Assembly (NCBI GenBank): GCA_041685045.1
Contig: JAWLGP010000002.1
Coordinates: 124,001-188,000 of the forward strand
Direction: 5' to 3'
Length of the DNA stretch: 64,000 nucleotides
Source: Thiohalomonas sp041685045
GTDB lineage: Bacteria; Pseudomonadota; Gammaproteobacteria; Thiohalomonadales; Thiohalomonadaceae
Under the pieces are notes generated by a model that did no database searches, had not been told where the DNA came from, and saw only the letters and a program-made list of their open reading frames with translations. Within the stretch, counting starts at the first letter, position 1; each line of letters opens with the position of its first letter. The position numbers and the translations under genes were made by a program. Positions 1-9,062 of this stretch are shown here, piece by piece.

Positions 1-134
1 GCTACACCGGCTGCCGGACCGTCGAAGAGATGCGTACCCGGCCGGAGTTCGTGCGGGTGACCAACGCCGGCATGGCGGAAAGCCACGTGCACGATGTGCA
101 GATCACCAAGGAAGCACCGAACTACCGGGTATAA
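1..134 (+). CDS. guaB: IMP dehydrogenase, C-terminal end (partial)
   Basis: This is the last 43 or so codons of a gene that begins before the window; the stop is TAA at 132-134. The tail reads GYTGCRTVEEMRTRPEFVRV followed by a segment containing ESHVHDVQITKEAPNY, which is the characteristic C-terminus of bacterial IMP dehydrogenase. That enzyme oxidises IMP to XMP in the cytosol, the committed step of guanine nucleotide synthesis. Only the C-terminal strand and tail are visible, so the catalytic Cys loop and CBS domains cannot be checked. The partner gene guaA, which usually follows directly, is about 11 kb downstream here. Confidence 0.9.
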   Translation, partial: YTGCRTVEEMRTRPEFVRVTNAGMAESHVHDVQITKEAPNYRV

Positions 135-217
135 CGACAGGAATAGACACAAGGGCAAAAGGCAAGGGAGCGCGGCGCCCGCGCCCCCTTGTACTTTACC
201 CGTTTCCCTTCCCTCTA

Positions 218-246
218 CCGTGTTTATCGCTCTGCGATAAACACGG
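218..246. terminator. Perfect 13-bp hairpin between guaB and cmoB, overlapping the cmoB stop
   Basis: CCGTGTTTATCGC (218-230) and GCGATAAACACGG (234-246) form a perfect 13-bp stem with a 3-nt loop. guaB (+) and cmoB (-) converge here, and the cmoB stop codon (224-226) lies inside the stem, so the last CmoB codons also encode the hairpin. No U-tract follows on either strand. It may act as a bidirectional terminator or a 3'-end stabiliser rather than a classic intrinsic terminator. Confidence 0.5.
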
Positions 247-1195
247 CTCTGATGGGGGCCGGGTGGCCTTCCACTGTTCGCCGGTGGTCATCCGGGTCGA
301 GGAAATCGACCAGCGACTCAAAGCGCATCCAGGCAGTTGCGCGCTGTTCCTCGACCGTAGTGGGCGTGATATCCACACAGCGAACGTTCCGGAACCCCGC
401 CTGTTGCATCCACTGCTCCACCGTTCCGGGGGCGGGCACCGCCCACACGTTCTTCATCTTCGCATAGCGGCCCGGCGGCACCAGAAACTCGCCTTGCGCG
501 GCATCGATCACCAACGTCTCCAGCACCACTTCACCGCCCTCGCGCAGGCTACCGCGCAATTGCCGCAGATGTTCCAACGGGTCCCGACGGTGGTAGAGCA
601 CTCCCATGGAGAAAACCGTGTCGAACGTCGCCACCCCGTCGGCCAGCGCCTCCACCCCCAGTGGCAGCACGTGCAGCGGCCGGTCGCCAGCCCAGCGGCG
701 GATCGCCAACCACTGCATCACGAACACGATGGTCGGATCGAGGCCAATCACCCGTTTGGCGCCAGCGCCCAACATGCGCCAACCGTAATAACCGTTGCCG
801 CAGCCGACGTCGAGCACCGTCCTGCCCGTCAGTGGGCTCAGATGGGGGGCGACCCGTTGCCACTTCCAGTCCGAGTGCCACTCGGTATCGAGGTGGACAC
901 CAAAGAGACAGAACGGCCCCTTGCGCCAGGGATGCAACGCTTGCAACTGCTGCTCGACTTGCTCGCGGCCGGCGGCATCCAGGTCCTGTGCGCTGCCGAT
1001 CCGCAGACACTCCGCGCTCAGGTCGATGTCGACCTGCGGCCGAAAAGGCAGGGCATCGACCGCGGCCTGCCAGCGCTCGTAGTTGCCGTGGCGAAGCAGC
1101 GCTTGCTGCATCTGTGACGGCAGGGTGCGCAGCCACCGGCGAATCGGTGTCGGCAAGTCAGCGGCGGAAAAAAGAGAAGAGAAGGGTTCGAGCAT
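224..1195 (-). CDS. cmoB: tRNA U34 carboxymethyltransferase CmoB
   Basis: CmoB transfers a carboxymethyl group from carboxy-S-adenosylmethionine to 5-hydroxyuridine at tRNA wobble position 34, giving cmo5U. The 323-aa product matches the family length. A Rossmann methyltransferase core is visible, with the nucleotide-binding motif VLDVGCGNGYYGWRM near residues 125-140 and the family-typical W-H-S-D-W-K-W and FSMGVLYHRRDP stretches. An upstream in-frame Met would add 11 residues; I chose the ATG at 1195 because the protein then begins MLEPFSSLF, as CmoB proteins do. Its substrate-making partner CmoA is about 7 kb away at 8252-8989, separated by the Wadjet genes, although the two genes are commonly adjacent. 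The gene converges on guaB. Confidence 0.93.
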   Translation of the reverse strand: MLEPFSSLFSAADLPTPIRRWLRTLPSQMQQALLRHGNYERWQAAVDALPFRPQVDIDLSAECLRIGSAQDLDAAGREQVEQQLQALHPWRKGPFCLFGVHLDTEWHSDWKWQRVAPHLSPLTGRTVLDVGCGNGYYGWRMLGAGAKRVIGLDPTIVFVMQWLAIRRWAGDRPLHVLPLGVEALADGVATFDTVFSMGVLYHRRDPLEHLRQLRGSLREGGEVVLETLVIDAAQGEFLVPPGRYAKMKNVWAVPAPGTVEQWMQQAGFRNVRCVDITPTTVEEQRATAWMRFESLVDFLDPDDHRRTVEGHPAPIRAVFIAER

Positions 1196-1513
1196 GGGGC
1201 GGGAATGATACCAGAGACGCAGGATCACGGTTTAGCGGCCGCCGTGTCATTCAGGGCCGGCAGTGCCTACCGAGCGCATCCAAGATGTGCCGGCATCGTC
1301 CCGGATGCAGCTCCGCCCCGGGGATACGACGCCATGCCGTGAATCTCATTTGACACCCCGGGGAGCCAAACTCAACAATTGGCCGCAGTTATGAAGGTGA
1401 TTCCGGCACCAGGTATGCGGCTTCTTGCCGAAAGTGAGCCTGAGGCAGCCCGCGATTCGACGGCCTCCATTTTTGTGCCGGTTTCTTTGATATCCGCGCT
1501 GGCGTAACTAACG
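1196..1513. promoter_or_regulatory. Divergent intergenic region between cmoB and jetA with a candidate promoter
   Basis: This 318-nt region separates the starts of cmoB (-) and jetA (+) and holds no convincing gene. A candidate sigma-70 promoter facing jetA is TTGACA at 1350-1355 with AACAAT at 1374-1379 (18-nt spacer). The -35 is perfect and the -10 matches four of six bases, which would give a leader of about 130 nt. No good Shine-Dalgarno sequence precedes the jetA ATG. The promoter is a visual match only. Confidence 0.35.
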
Positions 1514-3013
1514 ATGACTCCGGGCTCCAGCAAGGCGCTCTGCCACACCTATATTGCGGCTCGCCGCCAGCATCCCGCCTGGCAGCTGCTGGCTTCGCGC
1601 CGGGCGCCGCTGCTGTTGAGCTGTCTGAAGCCGCTGTTCGAGTTGGGGCAGGACGGTCTTGTGCTGGAGGATGCCCTGCGGCACCTGGCCGATCTGCTGG
1701 CGCAGCATGCCAACAGCGACGAGTTCGCGCTGGAGAGCGACGACTACCCCGCCATCGCGCGCAAGGAGTTGCGCGCCTGGATCAAGCGGGGGTTGGTGAT
1801 CGAGCGGGAAGGGAAGCTGATCGCCACCGATGCCCTGCAGCAGGTAATGCGGTTCGCCGATGGCCTCACCGACCGCATAATGACTTCCACCGCCTCGCGC
1901 CTCGCCACCGTACAGCGGGAGATCGAGAGCCTGGAGACCCGCCTCAACCCGAATCCGCAAAGCCGCGCCGATCACCTCAAGCGCAAGATCCAGGCGCTGC
2001 AGGAGGAGTTGGCCGAGGTGGAGGCGGGTAACTTCGCCGTGCTGGAGGGGCCGCGGGCGGAGGAAGGAGTGCGCGAGGTCTACAACCTGGCGATGAGCCT
2101 GCGTGCCGATTTTCGCCGCGTGGAGGACTCCTACCGCGACGCGGACCGCCGCCTGCGCCACTCCATCATCAGTGAGCAGCATCATCGGGGCGAAATCATC
2201 GACCGCCTGCTCGATGGTCACGATGATCTGCTGGAGACCACGGAGGGGCAGGTCTTCCACGGTTTCTACGAGCAGTTGCACCACTCCGTCGAGCTGGACA
2301 ACATGAAACTGCGGGTGCGCAGTATTCTGCACACCCCGGCCGCTTGGGCGGCGCTCACCCGTCAGCAGCGCCAAGAACTGCGCTGGCTGATCGCCGGCTT
2401 GGTCAGCGAGTCGGCCAACGTGATCCGAGCCCGTGCGCGCAGCGAACGCGACGTCAAGGGTTTCCTCAAGACCGGTTTGGCGGCAGAACATCACCGCGTC
2501 GGCGAACTGTTGAGTCAGATAATGGAGGCGGCCCTGACTGTCGATTGGGGACGTAGCGCCGTACGCCGCTCGGCCGCCCCGCTGCCGCCGATCGCGGTAT
2601 CGGCGGCCAGCCTGCCGCTGGTCGAACGGCTGCGCTTCAAATCGGTCGAGCCGGAGGCGGTGGGCGCGCTGGAATTGACGGCGCAGACCGTGGACCTCGA
2701 TGAGGTCGGCGATGACTTTTGGGAGGCATTCGACACGTTGGATCGGCAGGCGCTGATCGATCAAACGTTGGCGCTCTTGAACCGCGACGGTGGCAGTATG
2801 GGCATCGCAGAACTCGCGCATCATCTGCCCCCCAGCCACGATTTGGAGACGCTGGCCCTGTGGCTCGGCATGGCGCGGGAGGCGGAGGTTCCGGTGCATT
2901 CCGAACAGGAGAGCGTGGTCGTGCTGGATCCGCACGGACAGACACTGCGTTTCCAGGTACCGAAAATCGAGCTGTCGGCCGATGCGTTGCACACCATCGA
3001 GTGGGAAATTTAA
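1514..3013 (+). CDS. jetA: Wadjet system protein JetA (DUF3375)
   Basis: JetA is the kleisin-like subunit (MukF-like) of the Wadjet complex, which detects and cuts circular plasmid DNA in the cytosol. The 499-aa product has the DUF3375 layout. An N-terminal winged-helix-like part contains RRQHPAWQLLASRRAPLLLS, the hallmark opening of the family. A long charged helical region (about residues 120-330) follows, and then a C-terminal winged-helix-like domain. Identification rests on these features and on the order DUF3375, DUF4194, SMC-like ATPase, DUF3322/DUF2220, which is the canonical jetABCD order. jetB starts 2 nt after the jetA stop. The start lacks an obvious ribosome binding site, so it is less certain than the rest of the frame. 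Confidence 0.9.
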   Translation: MTPGSSKALCHTYIAARRQHPAWQLLASRRAPLLLSCLKPLFELGQDGLVLEDALRHLADLLAQHANSDEFALESDDYPAIARKELRAWIKRGLVIEREGKLIATDALQQVMRFADGLTDRIMTSTASRLATVQREIESLETRLNPNPQSRADHLKRKIQALQEELAEVEAGNFAVLEGPRAEEGVREVYNLAMSLRADFRRVEDSYRDADRRLRHSIISEQHHRGEIIDRLLDGHDDLLETTEGQVFHGFYEQLHHSVELDNMKLRVRSILHTPAAWAALTRQQRQELRWLIAGLVSESANVIRARARSERDVKGFLKTGLAAEHHRVGELLSQIMEAALTVDWGRSAVRRSAAPLPPIAVSAASLPLVERLRFKSVEPEAVGALELTAQTVDLDEVGDDFWEAFDTLDRQALIDQTLALLNRDGGSMGIAELAHHLPPSHDLETLALWLGMAREAEVPVHSEQESVVVLDPHGQTLRFQVPKIELSADALHTIEWEI

Positions 3014-3015
3014 AC

Positions 3016-3747
3016 ATGGAGACGATCTTTGACCGCCTGACGGCGGCCGTCGAACCGGCGGAGGCGGCACCCGAAACGGAAGCGGCGGCAGTCGAAGTCG
3101 AAGCCGCGCCACCCGGCCAATACACCTCGCGCGAGCTGAAAGATGCCGTTCAGGAGCTGTTGAAGTGTGGTTTGCTGGAGGCCGACAAGAAGCCCAACCT
3201 CTACCGTTCCGCGCTGGTGCGGCAGGAGGCGATCGATGCCATCCTCGAGCCGCTCGACTTGCGCCTCCGCATCGACGATGTGCGCGGCCTTGCCTTCGTC
3301 GTCGTGGCCGAACAGCTGTTCGGTGATGAGGGCGACGAGTGGTCCCACCCGCTGGTGCGCCGTCAACGCCTGACTCTTGAGCAGTCGCTGCTGGTGGCGA
3401 TCCTGCGGCAGTACTATGTCGTGCATGAGCAGGAGGCGGGAATCGGCGCCGGCTCCGCCACAGTGACCCTGGACGAGCTGATGTCGCAGTTGCACATCTA
3501 CCTGGGCGAGACCGGCAGTGACCTGCGCGACCAAAAACGCCTGCGCGTCCTGCTGGAGGCCCTGAAGGGACACGGTATCGTCTCGGAGGTGGACGAACGC
3601 GACCAGGTGACCATCCGCCCGATCATCACCCATCTGGCCAATCCGGAGAGCCTGGAAAATCTGCTGCAACACCTGCGCGATCTCGCCGCTGGGGGAAAGC
3701 ACAACGACAATCCGGCATCGGAAGACGATGACGAGGCGCCGGCATGA
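3016..3747 (+). CDS. jetB: Wadjet system protein JetB (DUF4194)
   Basis: JetB is the second accessory subunit (MukE-like, winged-helix) of the condensin-like JetABC complex. The 243-aa product begins METIFDRLTAAVEP, has an Ala/Glu/Pro-rich linker (about residues 12-38), and then a compact domain with DDVRGLAFVVV and the family-typical RRQRLTLEQSLLVAILRQYY near residues 115-135. It ends in an acidic tail. I chose the ATG at 3016, 2 nt after the jetA stop. The frame stays open upstream, but that stretch overlaps jetA and is not conserved in character. Its last 4 nt (ATGA, 3744-3747) overlap the jetC start, implying translational coupling. Confidence 0.88.
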   Translation: METIFDRLTAAVEPAEAAPETEAAAVEVEAAPPGQYTSRELKDAVQELLKCGLLEADKKPNLYRSALVRQEAIDAILEPLDLRLRIDDVRGLAFVVVAEQLFGDEGDEWSHPLVRRQRLTLEQSLLVAILRQYYVVHEQEAGIGAGSATVTLDELMSQLHIYLGETGSDLRDQKRLRVLLEALKGHGIVSEVDERDQVTIRPIITHLANPESLENLLQHLRDLAAGGKHNDNPASEDDDEAPA

Positions 3748-6700
3748 ACCGCGAACCCCTTGATGCGGATACGGCGGCAGTGTCACCGACCCTGATCCTG
3801 CGCGAGCTTGAGGTGTACAACTGGGGGCCGTTCGAGGGCCTGCACCGCGCCGAGATCGACTCGCGCGGCACGGCGATCATCGGCCCCACCGGCAGCGGCA
3901 AGACCACCCTGGTCGACGCCCTGATGACCCTGATCACTTTGCAGCCCAAGTACAACCTGGCCTCCACCGGTGGCCATGAGAGCGATCGGGACCTGGTCTC
4001 CTATATTCGCGGCGTCGCCGGCACCGGCAACAACAGTGGCGACAACAGCCACGTGGCGCGGCCGGACAAGACCGTCACTGGACTGTGTGCCCGCTTCGCC
4101 GGGGCCGGTCAGTTGGTGACGGTCGGCGCAGTGCTCTGGATGGACGGCACCAGTGCCGCTCCATCGGATCTCAAGCGGTCGTGGCTGTTCAGCCGCGGCG
4201 AAGACTCGTCGCTGGAGAGCTGGCTGGAGGCTCATCACGAAGGGGGCAACAGGGCGCTGAACCAGTTGGGTCGCGAGAGCGAACGCCTCAAGGTCTTCAC
4301 CAGCAAGAAGAGTTATCTGGCCGAACTTCGGCGCTTCTTCGAAGTGGGTGAGAACGCCTTTACCCTGCTCAACCGTGCCGCCGGGCTCAAGCAGCTCAAC
4401 AGCATCGACGAGATCTTCCGAGAACTGGTGCTGGATGATCACGCCGCCTTCGAACGGGCCGCCGAGGTGGCCGGGGAATTTGACGACCTCGCCGCGATCC
4501 ATGCCGAGCTGGTTACGGCGCGCCGACAGCAGCAGTCGCTGCTTCCCATCGAGCGCAGCCACCGGGAATATGTCGCCTGCCTCGATGAGCTCACACAGCA
4601 GCAGGAACTGCTCACGCTCCTGCCGATCCACTATGCCGTCATCGGCCACCGGCTCTGGAGCGAGAAGGCGGCGCAACTGGACGGGTCGATTGCGCAACTG
4701 ACGCAGCGCATTGACGCCAACACGGACGAAGCGACTCGCGAGGAGCGCCGTACCGATACCCTCCGCCAGATCTATCTCCAGGCCGGCGGGGCCGGAATCG
4801 AACAGTTGCAGGAGCAGATCGGGACCCAGCAGGCGCTGACGCAGACGCGGCGCCGCGACGCTGAGGACTACCGGCGGCTGGTTCGGGCCTTGGGGCTCGA
4901 TGATGCCCTGAGTCGTGAGGCGCTAGCGGCCAATCAGCAACGGGTGCAGGCGCAGCAGGAGCGGCTCGAAGCAACGCGGCTGCAGCACGAGGAGGCCACC
5001 CTGCGGCTCGGCGCCGGGTTGGTGGAGAAGCAGGATGCCGTGTGCGCGCTGCGCGAAGAGCTGGCCAAAATCAAGGCGCGCCCCGGCTCCAACCTGCCCG
5101 GCGAATATCAAGACTTCCGCAGCGACCTGGCGGGGGCGCTCGGGATCGATGAGGCCCAGCTGCCCTTCGTTGCGGAGCTCATCGAGGTCAAAGCGGAGGA
5201 GAGCGAATGGCGCGGGGCGATTGAGCGCGCCATCGGTGGCCATCGCCTGCGCATCCTGGTGCCGCAGGCGTCGATGCGGGAGGCGCTGGAGTGGGTGAAT
5301 GGGCGCGACAACCGGCTGCATGTGCGGCTGCTGGAGGCCCGATGTGAGGCGACTACCGCCGCCTTCATGGAGGACGGATTCACCCGCAAGCTGAACTTCA
5401 AGGCGCACCCACACCGCGAAAGCTTGAAAGCGTTCCTGGCCGGCATCGACCGCCACTGCGTCGACTCGCCGCAACGGTTGCGCGAGACGCCGCACGGCAT
5501 GACCGCCCAGGGGCTGATGTCGGGCAAACGCGGCCTTTTCGAGAAGCAGGACCGGACGCCCCTGGAGCGGGGCTGGATGACCGGCTTCGACAACCGCGAC
5601 CGTCTGACCAGCCTCGGCAGGGCGCTGCACGAGGCGGAAGCCGAGCAGCAACAGTTCCGGGCCGACTACGATGCCGCAAAGCAGAAGGAGGCACAGGCCC
5701 GAAGCCAACTCGACCAACTCGCCCTGCTGGACGGCCTGGAGTTCGCCACTATCGATCTGCCAGGCGCCGAGGCGACCCTGGCCAGCCTCGAGGCGCGGCT
5801 GACGGCCCTGACCGACCCCGATTCCGACGTGGCCAGGGCCAAGCGCGAGTACGACGCTGCCGAGGTCGAGCTCAACGCACTGCGCGAGCGGACCCGAAAA
5901 CTGGAGACCGAACGCATCCGCCTGGAGGAGCGCCGCGACACGGCCCGCAGGAGCCGGGCCGCGGCTTTTGAGCGTATCGGTGACGGCCTCACCGACCCGC
6001 AGCGGCAACTGGCCGACGCGCAGCTGGCGCGGCCGGAAGCGGCCGAACTGGAGCGGCTCGATCAGCTGGAGCGAACCGAGCGAGAGCGGATCGCCCAGGC
6101 GGTTGGAGCTCTGGAGCGAAAACGCGCCAAGCTGCAACAGGAGCTGGTGCGCCAGATGGCCGGCGCGAAGAACATCGACACCGGCGCACTGGCCGAGGTC
6201 GGCAGCGAAATCCAGGATATCCCGCGCTACCTGGAACGTCTGCGGGTGCTGAACGAAGAAGCGCTGCCCGAGAAGTTGAGCCGGTTCTTGGCTTACCTCA
6301 ACCAGTCTTCCGACCAGGGCGTGACCCAGCTGCTGGCCGGCATCGACAACGAGGTCACCATCATTGAGGAGCGCATCGCCGACCTCAACCGGACCCTGCG
6401 CCGGGTCGATTTCCAGCCAGGTCGCTTTTTGCAATTGGAACCGCGCCAGGTGGTGCACGAGAGCCTGCGCACATTGCAAAACGCACAGCGCCACCTGCGC
6501 TCCGCCGCGCTCAAGGACGACGAGGGTGAGAGCCACTACCGCGCCCTGTCCGACATGGTCCAACTGCTGCGCGATGCGGCCGACAGCAAGCGCACGGTCG
6601 GCGCCCGCGCTCTGCTCGATCCGCGCTACCGATTGCAGTTCGCGGTCGCGGTAATCGATCGGGAGACCGGAAAGACCCTTGAGATTCGTACCGGCTCCCA

Positions 6701-7043
6701 AGGCGGCAGCGGCGGCGAAAAGGAGATCATCGCCAGCTATATCCTTACCGCCTCACTCAGCTACGCCCTCTGCCCGGAGGGCAGCACGCAACCGTTGTTC
6801 GGAACCATCGTGCTGGACGAGGCCTTCTCCAAGAGCTCCCAGGCGGTGGCCGGGCGTATCATCTCGGCGCTGCGCGAGTTCGGCCTGCACCCGCTGTTCG
6901 TCACGCCCAACAAGGAGATGCGGCTGCTGCGTTCCCACACCCGCTCGGCCATTCTCGTGCATCGCAAGGGGCTGCGCGCCACGCTCACCTCCCTGAGCTG
7001 GGAGGAGCTGGAGGTGCACGCAAAACGGAAGCTTCAGGCGTGA
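3744..7043 (+). CDS. jetC: Wadjet SMC-like ATPase JetC
   Basis: JetC is the MukB/SMC-like motor of Wadjet. By family knowledge it extrudes DNA loops and brings a circular plasmid to JetD for cleavage. The 1,099-aa product has a Walker A motif GPTGSGKTT at residues 47-55, near the N-terminus. Long charged coiled-coil arms full of Glu, Arg, Gln and Ala fill about residues 260-950 and are interrupted by a hinge-like non-coil region (about 455-640). An ABC signature GGSGGEKE sits at 987-994 and a Walker B LDEAF at 1024-1028. Both halves of a split ABC head are therefore present and look intact. It overlaps jetB by 4 nt (ATGA) and jetD by 4 nt (GTGA), as expected for subunits made together. Confidence 0.93.
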   Translation: MNREPLDADTAAVSPTLILRELEVYNWGPFEGLHRAEIDSRGTAIIGPTGSGKTTLVDALMTLITLQPKYNLASTGGHESDRDLVSYIRGVAGTGNNSGDNSHVARPDKTVTGLCARFAGAGQLVTVGAVLWMDGTSAAPSDLKRSWLFSRGEDSSLESWLEAHHEGGNRALNQLGRESERLKVFTSKKSYLAELRRFFEVGENAFTLLNRAAGLKQLNSIDEIFRELVLDDHAAFERAAEVAGEFDDLAAIHAELVTARRQQQSLLPIERSHREYVACLDELTQQQELLTLLPIHYAVIGHRLWSEKAAQLDGSIAQLTQRIDANTDEATREERRTDTLRQIYLQAGGAGIEQLQEQIGTQQALTQTRRRDAEDYRRLVRALGLDDALSREALAANQQRVQAQQERLEATRLQHEEATLRLGAGLVEKQDAVCALREELAKIKARPGSNLPGEYQDFRSDLAGALGIDEAQLPFVAELIEVKAEESEWRGAIERAIGGHRLRILVPQASMREALEWVNGRDNRLHVRLLEARCEATTAAFMEDGFTRKLNFKAHPHRESLKAFLAGIDRHCVDSPQRLRETPHGMTAQGLMSGKRGLFEKQDRTPLERGWMTGFDNRDRLTSLGRALHEAEAEQQQFRADYDAAKQKEAQARSQLDQLALLDGLEFATIDLPGAEATLASLEARLTALTDPDSDVARAKREYDAAEVELNALRERTRKLETERIRLEERRDTARRSRAAAFERIGDGLTDPQRQLADAQLARPEAAELERLDQLERTERERIAQAVGALERKRAKLQQELVRQMAGAKNIDTGALAEVGSEIQDIPRYLERLRVLNEEALPEKLSRFLAYLNQSSDQGVTQLLAGIDNEVTIIEERIADLNRTLRRVDFQPGRFLQLEPRQVVHESLRTLQNAQRHLRSAALKDDEGESHYRALSDMVQLLRDAADSKRTVGARALLDPRYRLQFAVAVIDRETGKTLEIRTGSQGGSGGEKEIIASYILTASLSYALCPEGSTQPLFGTIVLDEAFSKSSQAVAGRIISALREFGLHPLFVTPNKEMRLLRSHTRSAILVHRKGLRATLTSLSWEELEVHAKRKLQA

Positions 7044-8206
7044 AGTCGCCGCAGGAGCTGGCCGAGCGCCTGGCCCGTCAGTGGCACGATGCCGATACCC
7101 GCGAGCAGCGCCTGCTGAGTGCCGAGGCCTGGCCGCTGTGCCTGGCCATCGGACGGCCCAGCGGCGGACAGGTGCAGGGACAGTTCGAGCGGGTGCGCCG
7201 TCACGTCGAGCAGTGGCGCGCGGTTGCCGTGGGTCGCGTGGAATGGGAGGAGGTGGCTTACCGCGGCACCGCCGAGCCGATCCGGCTGCCGTGCCGCTGG
7301 CACCTGGCCGGCCCCTCCGAGTGGGTGGCGGCGATCGGTGACAGCGCCATCCGGCGCGAGTACCAAAAGCTGGCGCGGCTGGTGGCGGCGACGGATCCCC
7401 GGTTTCATCGGCTGCTGGTGCGTCGGCGCCAGCTTAGCCGCGAGCGCGACGAGGCCGAGGTGATGCAGGCCGCGGAGCTGGCGCTATTGCTGCAACCGGG
7501 ATGTGCCGCCGGGGCGCCGCTGCGGGCGCTCTCCCTGGCCGGCATCGACAGCAAATTCTTCGAGCGCCATCGCAGTCTGCTTGTCCCTCTGCTCGACCGG
7601 CGTTTTGACGGCGCCGTCAGCGAGACGGGTCTGGAGGCGTTCCTGGGGGCGCTCGACGAGAATGACCACTGGCTGCTGGTAGCCGATCTGGACGGCTCAC
7701 TGTTGCCGTTTGCACAGCTGCGTGTGCGCGACAAGGAGCTGCTGGAGAGACCGCTGCCTGCCGGCCACATTCTGGTCGTGGAAAATGAACGTTGCCTGCA
7801 CCAGTTGCCAAGGGTGAAGGACACCGTCGCCATACTGGGCGCCGGCCTCAACCTGGCCTGGATGGCCGCCCCGTGGCTTGCTGAACGATCGATTGCCTAC
7901 TGGGGAGACATCGACACTTGGGGCCTGACCATGCTGGCCCGCGCCCGCCATCACCAGCCCTCGCTGGTGCCGCTGCTGATGAGCCGCACCGAATATGAGC
8001 ACTACGCTGATGCCCACGCCGTGCCCGAGCCGGGGCCGGCCGGCCCTATGGCGCCCACCGGGTTGAGCGTGGAAGAGGCGGAGCTCTATGCGCGGTTATT
8101 GGCATCGGACAAAGGACGTTTGGAGCAGGAGTTTCTGCACAAATCGGCGGTAGCGCCTGCCGTTGAAAATTGGTGCGCCGCCGGTCGGGTTCGCGCTCGC
8201 GGGTAG
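7040..8206 (+). CDS. jetD: Wadjet nuclease JetD (DUF3322/DUF2220, Toprim)
   Basis: JetD is the plasmid-cleaving subunit, related to the topoisomerase VI A subunit. The 388-aa product has an N-terminal DUF3322-type region and a C-terminal DUF2220 Toprim domain. The Toprim metal-binding signature YWGDIDTWG at residues 287-295 keeps both aspartates (D290 and D292). An upstream acidic stretch with VENERCLHQLP, containing the Toprim Glu, is also present, so the nuclease looks catalytically competent. Translation starts at GTG 7040, overlapping the jetC stop. The gene ends 45 nt before the cmoA stop on the other strand. This is the last gene of a complete four-gene type I Wadjet operon. Confidence 0.92.
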   Translation: MKSPQELAERLARQWHDADTREQRLLSAEAWPLCLAIGRPSGGQVQGQFERVRRHVEQWRAVAVGRVEWEEVAYRGTAEPIRLPCRWHLAGPSEWVAAIGDSAIRREYQKLARLVAATDPRFHRLLVRRRQLSRERDEAEVMQAAELALLLQPGCAAGAPLRALSLAGIDSKFFERHRSLLVPLLDRRFDGAVSETGLEAFLGALDENDHWLLVADLDGSLLPFAQLRVRDKELLERPLPAGHILVVENERCLHQLPRVKDTVAILGAGLNLAWMAAPWLAERSIAYWGDIDTWGLTMLARARHHQPSLVPLLMSRTEYEHYADAHAVPEPGPAGPMAPTGLSVEEAELYARLLASDKGRLEQEFLHKSAVAPAVENWCAAGRVRARG

Positions 8207-8251
8207 TGTTAGTGAATCGCCGGGGGGCGGTAAGGAGAGGGCCGGGACCCG

Positions 8252-8989
8252 CTACCGCTCTGCCCGAAACGCCGCCATCGCGGCGAAGTTGAAGCAACGG
8301 AACCAGGTCCGCACCTCCCCGAAACCGGCCGACCGCAGCCGTTCTTCATGCGCTTCCAGGGTTTCCGGAATCAGCACATTTTCCAGCGCGGTCCGCTTCT
8401 GGCTGATCGCCAGCTCGGAGTAGCCGTTGGCGCGCTTGAAGGCCAAGTGCATCTGCTCCTGGAACTGTTGCTCGGCCGGGTCGGCAAACACGATTTTTTC
8501 GGCCAGCACCAGCACGCCGCCGGGATGCAGCGCGCCGTGAATTCGCTGCAATAACGCAAGTCGTTCGGCGGGTGGCACGAACTGCAGGGTGAAGTTGATG
8601 ACCACCAGCGATGCGTTCTCCAGCGTCACCTCTCGAATATCCGCGCACTGCACCTCAACCGGTGCGCCGGAACCTTCGTTGGCCACATGGACCCGGCAGC
8701 GCTCCGCCATCGCCGGGGCGTTGTCCACCGCAATGATGCGGCACCCCGGCGCATGCAACCGCCGGCGCATCGACAAGGTGGCCGCACCGAGCGAGCAGCC
8801 CAGGTCATACAGGTTGCTGTCCGGCTGCGCGTAACGTTCGGCAAACAGGCCGAGTAGGGCGATGATCTCGCCGTAACCCGGCACCGAGCGCCGGATCATA
8901 TCCGGAAACACCGCCGCCACCTTCTCGTCGAAGGCGAAGTCGACAATCATCCCATGCGGGCTGTCGTAGATGCCGTCGCGATTGGACAT
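8252..8989 (-). CDS. cmoA: Carboxy-S-adenosyl-L-methionine synthase CmoA
   Basis: CmoA converts SAM and prephenate to carboxy-SAM, the donor used by CmoB for cmo5U34 in tRNA. The 245-aa product matches the family length. It starts MSNRDGIYDSPHGMIVDFAF; the SAM-binding motif YDLGCSLGAATLSMRR and the later VVINFTLQFVPP motif are both present. The frame stays open 31 codons upstream, but those residues are unlike CmoA and come from an intergenic repeat, so I chose the ATG complementary to 8987-8989. It is the last gene of a minus-strand run (HAD phosphatase, nfo, 79-aa protein, cmoA) and converges on jetD. Its usual neighbour cmoB lies beyond the Wadjet genes. Confidence 0.94.
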   Translation of the reverse strand: MSNRDGIYDSPHGMIVDFAFDEKVAAVFPDMIRRSVPGYGEIIALLGLFAERYAQPDSNLYDLGCSLGAATLSMRRRLHAPGCRIIAVDNAPAMAERCRVHVANEGSGAPVEVQCADIREVTLENASLVVINFTLQFVPPAERLALLQRIHGALHPGGVLVLAEKIVFADPAEQQFQEQMHLAFKRANGYSELAISQKRTALENVLIPETLEAHEERLRSAGFGEVRTWFRCFNFAAMAAFRAER

Positions 8990-8997
8990 GGAAAAAG

Positions 8998-9047
8998 CCT
9001 TCAACGCAAAGGCGCAAAGACGCCAATAACGCAAAGAAAAGGCGGTT
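8998..9047. repeat. Short CGCAAAGGCGCAAAGACGC-type intergenic repeat
   Basis: The 73-nt gap between cmoA and the 79-aa gene contains tandem CGCAAAG units (AACGCAAAGGCGCAAAGACGCC, then AACGCAAAG). This simple heptamer-like pattern recurs between genes in many proteobacteria, as far as I recall. It would lie in the 5' leader of cmoA mRNA. No function can be assigned. Confidence 0.45.
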
Positions 9048-9062
9048 GAATCGGAAGTCTCA

